DNA of 64,000 nt, from assembly GCF_000003815.2 (NCBI RefSeq), contig NC_049987.1, forward strand, positions 17,897,959 through 17,961,958, given 5' to 3'. Shown here in pieces: positions 1 to 10,600 of this stretch; the first letter of the stretch is position 1, and each line of letters opens with the position of its first letter. A program made the position numbers and the translations under genes. A model generated the notes under the pieces. It was not told the origin of the DNA and did no database searches. It worked only from the letters and a program-made list of their open reading frames with translations. Source of the stretch: Branchiostoma floridae (taxonomy: Eukaryota > Chordata > Leptocardii > Amphioxiformes > Branchiostomatidae).

Positions 1-768
1 ATAGCAAATGAGGAAATTCCATGATAAAGTGTTTCCACAATAGGACCTTGGATAATTTGAAATTCATGGTTTCATGTCAGTCGGAACTGATACTAATTAT
101 GCAAATATATATGTACCTTATTCGCAAAGCAAATGCAGACTTGTCATAATCCTCAGTTGTGAATGAAAGGAATTTCATACTTGTGACATGCGTGAGTTAA
201 AAATGAATATTTACATGTATGGATCATGCAAATATTTCATTGGCTTGCATAATCAGCTACTTGCATTTCAACGACGTATAGGGAATCCGCCAGCCAATCC
301 GCCATGCAAATTGACGGTGGTTTCGAATATAGTTCAGGGTCTAAAACCTCAAGATTTTCTTTCCTGGTTTAATGGGTAGAAATCCTGGCAGTTTTGAGGT
401 GGATGTGACAGTTCTACTATCTGATTATGGCCGAAAAGCTGAGTTTTTTTTTGGGTTATCAGTAGATATAAAGTTGAGACTTTTTGTTCTAGGACAGGGG
501 TCTCCCCACTGTGCTGTGGTGCGGCATTAAAGGTCAAGGGTCATGTTTAATCCATGCCGTAAGATTCATGATGACATGTGTTTTTGTTGGCCAGCTGAAA
601 TGACGGGCTTTCATATATGGGTATGTTTGTGTGCCAGGAACGTCAGAACGTTGAGTTATTAACAGCTGCTTTCTTTCTCCTATTTTTTTGTATTGAAAAC
701 CATTCTTAAGAGGCTGTATAGCACATAACTGGCGGACGCCCCATAAGGTCCCTGAACTCTTGCTCACA

Positions 769-1299
769 CATGTATAATTATATTAAAAAAGGAATTTCTA
801 ATCATCAGGTTTCACCACGACCCATGAAATACAACGACCAGACAGCCACCGGCTTGGTAATTAGAAGTCGTTTGCAGCTTCCGCTTTAATTTCCGTTTCC
901 TCATTCATATGAGGTACGAAGTATAAGGTCTGTGAAAGTCTCACATATGTATATTCATACTTATAAAGGATTTTTTTGATAAATCACGTTTCATAATGAC
1001 AATAGTTGTGAAATACAATGACCAGACAGCCCCTGATTCAGCAATTATAAACCGTTTGCAGCTTCCGCCTTAATTTCCGTTTCCTCACTTAACAATCATA
1101 CGAGGTATAAGGTCAATGAAAGGCTCACATATGTATATTCATACTTATAAAGGGTTTTTTGTTAAATCACGTTTCATGATGACAATAGTTATGAAATACA
1201 ATGACCATACTGCCACTGGCAGTAATTATAAACCGTTTGCAGCTTCGGCCTTAATATCCGTTTCCTCACTTAATGACAATAACGCATTACCTGGCCGAG
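769..1299. repeat. Tandem repeat of about 183 bp, cut by a gap
   Basis: Three units are seen: TTTCCGTTTCCTCA recurs near 890, 1074 and 1257, and each unit holds GACCA(G/T)ACAG/TGCC, CGTTTGCAGCTTC and (in the last two) CACATATGTATATTCATACTTATAAAGG. The third unit runs into the first N gap, so the array may be longer. Confidence 0.8.
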
Positions 1300-1399
1300 N
1301 NNNNNNNNNNNNNNNNNNNNNNNNNNNNNNNNNNNNNNNNNNNNNNNNNNNNNNNNNNNNNNNNNNNNNNNNNNNNNNNNNNNNNNNNNNNNNNNNNNN
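1300..1399. other. Assembly gap, exactly 100 N
   Basis: Run of 100 N; a fixed length means the real size is unknown. It interrupts the 183-bp tandem repeat. Confidence 0.99.
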
Positions 1400-2600
1400 T
1401 CTGAACTTGTTAGGGACGCCCACGTGTGCCTGAGGCACCGGATAGGCCACTTGCCACCTCAGGGTTTTGACCTTTTGGTTGTTAGACTCCTTTTCTGTGA
1501 AGGAGCTTCCCTGGAGCTTTGTCAAGGGATTACAGTGTACAGAAACGCTGCGCTAACCTGGATTTGTTCTCATCCTAGTCCCAGGAAGGTCAAGGTTGTC
1601 TACTGCTTATGGATTTATGAATGTACAAACTTTAAGACCAGTCCACGAGTCGACCTTTGCTGCTTTTCAGAAGATTTACTGTTTCGATCAAGGACCTTAG
1701 TATTGGCAATACGAGAAGAAAGAATGTCTGTCATATTTTCATGATGCCAGGATGATGCAATGCTTTTTACAGTGGATGAAACCGGGTATTTGGTTTCTTT
1801 TGAAGATTTTGTTTAGACTCGAAGGGTGAAGTCAGGTGAAATTGTTCAGGTTGTGATGAGGGTTGGTAACCTTTACTCATTCCTGAAATTCAAAAACAAA
1901 ACCGGTACTTCATAATGTGGATCGAGGAATATGTCAACGATTATTTTCAATGTTGAGTACTGACTCTAGCGGATTTCATGCTAACTGCAGGTAACAAAAC
2001 ATTATGTTCGGTTTGTGAAGCAAATGGAATAATGTAGCACTATTATGTTAAATTCGCAATGTAAAATGTATTCGTTCTTTTAAACAAGGGTAACCAAACA
2101 TCTTTCTTCAGTATCCAGTACCGTAGCCCATAAAGCTTAAGTTGCTCCACGAGCCTTGTTTTGTTGTGAACTTTAAGTAAATACAAGAAACATATATATA
2201 ACTAGAGTTCGGCGATCTCATACCTTCATGAATATTTAGAGCTTTTGTTAATTTCATGCAAATGACTTAACATTAACATGATTTATGCAGGGTGCTGTTC
2301 TTCATTGAATAACGTACAGTACACAGGTCACAAGTAAAATTCCCAATTCAGATCATTAATCATTAAGTTGTTTTGCAAATTTTGCATAGATTATGCAAAT
2401 AAGTTCTTCATTTGCATATTTGATATCTGCATATGTTCCACCGATTATAATTAACAAGTGTTACATTCATCGAAGTCCAGTTATTGCAAACAATGGAATT
2501 ATACAATTTCCTCATTACTTATGCAAATTAAGTCCTCATTTGCAAAAAATGCATATCATTATGAACATCTTTGCCCAAGCTACCTGCATACCTAAAATGC
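1400..2600. other. Non-coding stretch downstream of gene B
   Basis: No supported gene, RNA or repeat is seen here. Open frames are short, AT-rich and have no domain pattern. Confidence 0.5.
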
Positions 2601-2609
2601 AGGCAATCC

Positions 2610-2738
2610 TAATCTCCAAGCAGATCCTACGGTGCCATAAGATAGTATCAAAGCTGGCCAAGGAGTGTAGCCGGCTAAGGGAGTCAAACGGGCAGTTTGA
2701 TACTATACATTACGCACCGTGGATCTGGTTGGAGATTA
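2610..2738. mobile_element. 129-bp palindromic MITE with 8-bp target duplication
   Basis: Near-perfect inverted repeat of about 45 bases at each end (TAATCTCCAAGCAGATCC... against ...GGATCTGGTTGGAGATTA; inner arms GATAGTATCAAA and TTTGATACTATA), flanked by GGCAATCC at 2602-2609 and 2739-2746. An 8-bp duplication is typical of hAT-type transposition. A related end (GGTTGGAGATTAGG) occurs near 9964. Confidence 0.75.
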
Positions 2739-2745
2739 GGCAATC

Positions 2746-3150
2746 CGTCGTTCCTTTCTGCAGTTATCCTCTTTGGAGTGTCTTGACAAAAAACGCCCCT
2801 GCAGTTCCACAATTAAATGTTAGGAGGCTGAAACTTGCCCCACTTTTTCATGGCGCTAAATGCTATCTACCACTCAAATGTCACGACCATATGACGTCCG
2901 GGACAAGAGATACATTGAAAAACTGCTATGATAGAATATTCTCATTAATTATGGAAATGTACTCCTATTTTGCATTATTAGTATCTTATCTTGTACAACA
3001 TTGTCTAAGGTACCTACATATTAAAAATCATGAAAATCCGTTGTTCCCTTCTTGAGTTATCCTCGTCAGAAGTTTTTGACAAAATGCCCCTGCTATCCCC
3101 AAACTAGACGCTAGGGGGCCCAAACGTATGTCATTTCTTCCTGAGCACAA
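2746..3150 (+). repeat. Two diverged copies of a roughly 90-bp segment
   Basis: TTCCTTTCTGCAGTTATCCTC... with GACAAAAAACGCCCCTGC (about 2750-2840) recurs as TTCCCTTCTTGAGTTATCCTC... with GACAAAATGCCCCTGC (about 3042-3130). No coding role seen. Confidence 0.5.
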
Positions 3151-3357
3151 GAGATATCTAACAACACAAAATCGTCACCGTATCATGTTCACAGGGTAAA
3201 ATATAACCTCCATGACATTTCATGGAGGTAAATATATATAAGTGTATATTCATGAATTTGTAGACGGAAATGTGACATGTTGAAGAAATCTTGTCTCAAT
3301 TTACCCTAAATGGTCTGTTAACTTTTTTTAATAAAAATGAAGCAAGAAAAAGAAATC

Positions 3358-3363
3358 TTTATT
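3358..3363 (-). terminator. Polyadenylation signal of gene B
   Basis: The plus strand TTTATT reads AATAAA on the minus strand, about 150 bases after the TGA of gene B. It is the first canonical signal after the stop. Confidence 0.6.
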
Positions 3364-3513
3364 AAACTCTTTAATCAGAAAACGTAGTCATCATACAGCT
3401 CTTTTCTAACAAAAATCACGCCCTAATATTGAGTAAATGGATCAGATGCTTTCCAGATCTTTTCAATGAGTCGTAAACGAAAAACTTCGTTCTTCTGTTC
3501 CATGACCTTGTTT

Positions 3514-4693
3514 TCAAGGACGGTTACGGTTTGAGACAGGGAGACAGGTGACCGCTCCTTCGTCACACTGGCACGATATCGTGATGCCGTCGAAGTTGAG
3601 GTCCCATGATGCTCCGTCGTAGTAGTCCTGTCCCATGTATGTACAGGACGCTGTGGAAGTGAAAAATTCAATACCATTACTGTTCTTTCGTGAATAGTTT
3701 CATATAGAAAATATTAAAACAAATGAAAGGTTGCGACTTAAATTATATAAGCTGATAGATGAATTATCTGTAAATATGTGTTTTTGTAACAAAAAGAGGC
3801 AATACGCAGACATTGTTAACACGAGCTGACATGCGTCTTCAAATCGCCAACATGGCGGACGCTGGATGATGTAATGATCACGTGATCATTCATATGTCAT
3901 GATCACATGAGTGCGAATGACAAACTACTGTGACACGACTGGTGCCGTACTTCACGCTAAACATTTATAACCATGCTTGCATAGTGACTTGGTGGTCTCA
4001 TTCCTGTATTACTCCGAGTATGTAGGTACAAAGAGTCCGTGCCCCAAAAAATGATTTGGAGTCAAAAGCTTGTGTTTAGGTGGATGATGAATTCCCTTTC
4101 ATCGCCCCCATTTGATATCAGAAGGATTTGAGATGAAAGCTAGTATATTACTGCTATGATCATGCCGGAAAGTTTCGTAATGCCATCGATTTGCGGACGT
4201 GTACGTTCCTTTGTTTTGAGTGCTGCGACCAGGCCTTTCTCTGCTCAAAAGGCTCTCGGGCGGCTATCGGGTACTCGCAGTTTGAAATCCGATAACTAAA
4301 GTTGAGTTGGCTAGATGTGGGTGTCATTTTTTTTATTGCTCGACGAAATAGTGCACTTGCAATAGAAAGCAAAACATCTCCAGAAATACTGTTTTTTAAT
4401 TGGATTTGCGGGCATAGAAGTTGTGTGATTTAATCTGTATTCCTATGGGACGGCGAAATTGTGTAATGAGACATGGTACGAGTCTTTTTAACAAACCAAT
4501 ATGGCGGACGTTGAATGACGTCATGGTCACGTGAGTTACTTTGAATACTCACTTGACATGACCGGTGCTATCGGCACCCTGTTGGTGGATGTTATCTGCC
4601 CGTTGGTACAGTAGTACTCCACACGGTAGGCTCCCTCAAACACGTCCCAGCGGCTTCCGTCTTCAAAGAAGAACCCCATGTGATAGCAGGCAC
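3514..4693 (-). CDS. Gene B exons 30-31: two FN1-like C-terminal modules and stop
   Basis: Residues 1099-1190. Exon 30 (4693-4553): CYHMGFFFEDGSRWDVF, then YRVEYYCTNG. Exon 31 (3650-3514): CTYMGQDYYDGASWDLN, then ISCQCDEGAVTC, ending RNRNRP-like tail and TGA at 3516-3514. Both follow the fibronectin type I outline C...Y/F..G..W...C.C...C, the first one lacking the final cysteines. Gene A ends with a related single module, which supports this as a shared C-terminal feature. AATAAA at 3363-3358 is about 150 bases past the stop. Confidence 0.85.
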
Positions 4694-7600
4694 CTGAAAA
4701 GACAAAGAGTTGATATGTAGGCGCTAGCGACGATCACCTTGAAATGGTAGTACTAGAATCTCAGCTTTATGAACTTCTCTCTATCTTCCGACAACGACAT
4801 TTTGCAGGCTACCATATTGAAACTTGGTAGACTGCAAAGTGTCTTTGCTACATTTAACCCTGCCATGATAATACATATATTACCAATGTCTTTTGGTTCC
4901 TTTCATATCAGATGGTATTGCTCAAGGGAAATATCTACTTATCAAATGACCAGTAAGATTCAGTTACATAAAGCTGACGTCATAATTGTTTTTCTTCTGG
5001 AAATCACTTTCTTCTTACGTCATTTTCGACCTCGTGATGTCGGTCAATTTCTCTTCTTATACCCCTGTCACATCAGCCACGATCTTCGGGCGTATCGATG
5101 GAAGGTCGGCCATATTTAAGATTAACAGAGATTTCGCATATTTTTTACCTGAAAACCGTCCCTTTCACATATTACAAGTACAGACTCGTCGCCCGATCGA
5201 TTTTCGCCAAATGTGACAGCGATATTACCGAAACCAAGGTCGTTATACCCCCCTCACATTAGGCGCGATTCGATCGGACGACGAGTCTGCGAGCTCTAAT
5301 TTACGAGGAGGCATGACCCTGATGCCGACGAAGAAATGGCAGAGTCCCCCCCTTCCCGTCAGAGTCATACCTCCTCGTAATTTAGAGCTCGCAGACTCGT
5401 CGTCCAATCGAATCGCTCCTAATGTGAGGGGGGTATAAGAAAGTATCCTCAGGTAAATTTGGCAAGAAAATGAACTTCGATATCAATAGGATAACCAATG
5501 CGTTACCAGGTGCTGGAGGCACAGGAGTGGTTGTAGTCGTTGTAGCAGGCTCAGGGGTGGTGGTCGTGGTTGTAGTGGGTTGAGGGGTGGTGGTTGTAGT
5601 CGTGGTGGGTTCGGGAGTGGTGGTTGTAGTAGTCGTTGGCGCAGGAGTTGTAGTAGTCGTTGTAGTGGGCTGCGGGGTTGTGGTGGCCGCTTCAGTAGTA
5701 TCCAGACCCCAAGTGTCACCAACCTATACGGAAATGCATTTTTTAATGTCATAACTTTTGATAATTTCACTAGCTTACGTGAACGGTGCAAAAATATAAT
5801 TTGATCAATGATTTCGAAGATAAATACCCAAAATCACGTTTAAACCCAGTAGGTAAATTAAATAGTGCATTTCCATTTTACTTGTCCAACGTTATGCATC
5901 TGGATATATACATAATTGTTTATGTATGGGTCACACAGGTAAATAACATTATGTAGGCTTTATATTCGCATTATAGGTACTTAAAAATAAAGTATGATAT
6001 GTGTTTAGGATTGACGGGACGAACTTATTAGTTGGAGTACTTAAACGGTAGTTCACATTTACCCGTGGGGTAAAACTATATCGGATTCCGTTTTTTTTAA
6101 GTAGAGTATTCAGGGTTGACAAGTGAACGAACGGTTTTTTTTCTGGACAAGTTTACAAATTTTCAAAATAAAGTAGTTTGATATCACCATTAACAAGCAT
6201 GAATGTCGGACACTTCGGCACATGGACACTTCGGCCCCCTGGCAATCAGGACATTTCGGCCCAAGCCGAGGACACTTCGGCCCCAAGCCGAGGACACTTC
6301 GGCCCGGGTCCAGTCCACGATAGTTATGTAGGCTGTTTCAGATGTAACTGTGGTAGGTAAATGTGTTTGCTATGTTTCAAGACTTATTTATTTGTTTCAA
6401 GACTTAATGCTCGATATGTTTTATCGTTGCGTTTCACATAGCTTTTCGATAAATTTGTACATTGCATAGCATGCCCACGCACATAAGAACTAGCGGGGCC
6501 GAAGTGTCCTCTGAGCCTGGGCCGGAGTGTCCTCGGCTTGGGGCCGAAGTGTCCATGTGCCGAACTGTCCTGATACCACAAGCATTGCCCTCCCAACGCA
6601 CCTTTCTGCAGAGTCCACAGAAATGATGACAGTTGTCCTGGACGTACAGCTCCTTACAAGCCGAAACGTCTGGCCATCCCGGGTTGGCACCGCAGAGTGG
6701 ACTAGCGTTGCCGCAAGGTTCTGGAAATATGCATATTAAAAGAGAAAACGATTACGCCACAAATTATAAAATTCATTTCAACCCGGTATTTATCATCCTG
6801 CTTCAACACCTAGTATAAAAACTGCATATCAATGGAATGTATGGATTGTTATGTTATGTATTCCAAAGCCCGAGAGTCACTTGCCACACAAAATCGTATG
6901 CATCGTATGATACAGCAAGTCTTAAAGTTAACCGACAATGCTACAGACAGCTCCCTGAGGGATCATACTTGAACTGGCCATTTGCATTCTTACTCTTGTA
7001 GTCACGTTACCAATAAATTGGATGTTTGCAAAGTTACGCAATCACGTTACTCAATTTCTTTGTTTTTCCGTGTTACTAGATATTTTAAAAAATTATGATC
7101 TTTAAAATGTTAAAAACTAGTAAACAGTAGTCTGCAGAACTGACTAATGGTAATTTGGCTGATGACCAATGGTTATGACAGAGCCTTACCATAGCATGTG
7201 TTTACACAATTTTTCGCTGGTTGGTGTTAATGACCCCCTCCCCTAGGGCGGCGGAAATTGTAGGACCGGCCNNNNNNNNNNNNNNNNNNNNNNNNNNNNN
7301 NNNNNNNNNNNNNNNNNNNNNNNNNNNNNNNNNNNNNNNNNNNNNNNNNNNNNNNNNNNNNNNNNNNNNNNAAGCCTTACCAGTACAGGTGGTTCCGTCC
7401 CAACCTATTCATAACAATGTGTATGATTCAATAATTTCAAAACGCATCGAGATTGAATTATAAGCTGATAGATTTTTAAAATAGAAAATAAAACACTAAC
7501 AACTTGAACATACGTTTTGCAGTGTTATTGATAGCAAGTTATCGTAACGTACAAGTCGATGTCGGAGTTTCTTCTTAAACAAATTTTTAACATGTTATTA

Positions 7601-10600
7601 GCTACACAAAATGCTAGTTTTCTGTATACTTACTAGGCTCACAGACCCCACAGAAGGCATGACACAGCTCATGGACGTTTGTGTGTACTTGTACTTACTA
7701 GGCTCACACGCCCCACAGAACGCATGACACAGCTCATGGACGTTTGTGTGTACTTGTACTTACTAGGCTCACACGCCCCACAGAACGCATGACACAGCTC
7801 ATGGACGTTTGTGTGTACTTGTACTTACTAGGCTCACAGACCCCACAGAACGCATGACACAACTCATGGACGTTTGTGTGTACTTGTACTTACTAGGCTC
7901 ACACGCCCCACAGAACGCATGACACAGCTCATGGACGTTTGTGTGTACTTGTACTTACTAGGCTCACAGACCCCACAGAACGCATGACACAGCTCATGGA
8001 CGTAGTCCTCCGCGCACAGGTCAGGAGTCGGCCATCCCGGGTTCGCTCCACAGTTCTCATGGCTGTCCTGACAGACGTCTACATAAACACGAAAAGGAAG
8101 TTTTTATTCAGTATCTATTTTGATCACGGCCGTTTCAAATCCCTGAAATTCTTTAGTTCGCGCATGCGCAATACGCCAAATGTTGCCAACGGAAAAGTCA
8201 CATTTGCGAGAAACCTATGTGGCTACGTCGTCTTATTCAAAGCACATAAGAAGTATAGGAAACAACAATGACAATAACTACAACATTTCCGCTGAATGCA
8301 GCATTTTGGTGCATCTAAGAAGGGTGTTTAAAAAGGACAAATATAGGTGTCAATAATTTTATAATAGCCATATATGTCATTATAAACCTGATTGGTGCAT
8401 CGATTTATAAGAAATATATCATTTGCAATAGGTTGCCAACAAGACGGTCTGTCAGGAAATCCAATGCAACGGACGTGATTTTAATGCAACGTTGACCAAC
8501 AGTCCAACAATAGCTAGTTCAACGAAAATGCTGTTACAGAACAGCCGTGTGATGCATTTCTTTTTCAGATTTATTAAGCTTTCATTTTTTAATATCTTTG
8601 AACCTGACAGAGCTTCTAGATCTTTCAATTCAGAAAATAATATATACAATCACCGTCAGCACCAGCATCACCAGCATCGTGATTAGCATAATCATCATTT
8701 TCAACGTCAGGAACATTGTCATCATCATCGTAATCAGTATCATCATCATAATGATCATCAGTTTCATCACATCATCATCGCAGCATCATCATCATCATCA
8801 TCATCTTCATCATCATCACCATCATCATCATCACCATCATCATCATCATGATCAACATAATCATCATCATTATCATCAGTATTATCAGCATGAGCATCGT
8901 TATTACCATAAACATGAGTAGCAGCATCAACATTATCATCTTCATGATAATCGTTGTCATCAATACCATGGTATTCAAAAACATAATCATCATTGTCATC
9001 ATCATTATCATAGATAGGTCGGAAACAAGGAACCTTCCCAAAGTCTTACCTTCGCAGGTCTCTCCGTCCCAGCCACGCGCACACGCACACGAGCACGTTT
9101 CGTCATCAAAGGTGCCACCGTTTGCACAGTTTTTGAAGCAAACTAATTAGAAAAAAAAGAAGTTGTCAGACAACGCAGCTTCTAAGCTGTAGGCAATAAT
9201 CTTGTAAGGGATTTCAAATTTGAAAGTTGGCGACGATCCACAGAAAAAGAAATCAGCAGAGACTGAAAAAGGTAGCAACAAACAAGAGACAAACAAATAC
9301 ATACGTTCAGGCTTCTGACATGTCCCACAGAATGCGGGGCAGTATTCCCTGACATAGTCGGTGGCGCAGGAGTCCACAGTCGGCCATCCTGGACTCACCC
9401 CGCAGTATGCATGATGGTCCTCACATTTATCTAAGAACATAAAACAGCTAATTTTAGACTATCATATAACACATATAGAATTATTGCAAGAACGGGCATA
9501 TTAGACATATCAAATGAATTACAACCATATACATTATTGGTATAAAATGTCCCTGTGGCTTGAGTGGTAATGCAACCCCTCTGCTTGGCCATCTTGATCC
9601 AACTCGGTGGATCCGTGGGCCGGAGTTCGATCCCAGGGTCGGCTCAGCTCGGACATGTTGTAAGCGATTGCATTCGTCTTTCCAAAGGGACGTAAAATGG
9701 TGTATCCTGTGTTCGAGAAAGTGCCTCGAGCACGTGAACAGCCTTATTGCTTAGACTGGGTTACCTACTGGCTACAGTAATACACAAAGGTAAAAATGCC
9801 CCCTCCAAATGTAGACTATATCTTTGAAGGAAAACCGTCGGCAATTGAGTCTTGAGTAAGACGGACAAGAGGACTGGCATAGCCCACTCTTTCTTCTGTT
9901 GGAATCTTTCATGCTCTTTACAGAATTAATCTACTGTACCATAAGAATCGAATTAAGAGCTTGGTTGGAGATTAGGTTCTGACCATGCAACTGTCTTTTA
10001 GACCAAATTTCCGATACCTGAATACCACGAAAAAATTTATATTTCTCATGCAATTAGATAAGCCATATATTATTGATTCCATTTGTCCTTATGTTTATAA
10101 CTGTTTTAAGAAGCGAGAAGAAGTTGAACTTGTACATACTTGAATGTATCAGCATATGTAGAGATGATAAGATACCTTTTTTGTCAAAATTGTACCTTAT
10201 CACTAGCGCTACGACCTGTACTTAGCTTGTTTGAGCACAAATGTACAATAAAGGTCATTCATTAAAAGACTGAATTACCTGCGCAGTTTGGACCGTCCCA
10301 TCCGACATCACAGAGACAGGTACAGGAAGCTTCATCCAGCGTGGCGCCATTCACACAGATAAGGCTGCACACTACGATGAAATAGATATAAAAGTAAGAA
10401 TAAAAGAAGATACAGTATCAGATCACTACACGATATCTAATATTCCCGTGAAGCATTTGTAAGCCACCTGTAAAGAATACTTTTCTGGAAAAAAAGCATT
10501 TTCGCCCATGTTTTCTTTGTTTGCTTCAAGGTAAGATTTTGTAAAGTGAATTTTTTGTACGTCGATAAATACAATGGTTTTTGTCACTATTTTTTTTCTT

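Noticed and set aside
2393..3055. 220-codon plus-strand frame
   Set aside because: Runs straight through a palindromic MITE and a diverged repeat, with no domain or splice context.
7631..7960. CRISPR array
   Set aside because: The 65-bp units are contiguous without unique spacers, derive from an exon end, and the genome is animal.
8598..9041. Poly-His and poly-Met/Ile frames
   Set aside because: Produced by the CAT/ATC microsatellite in an intron.
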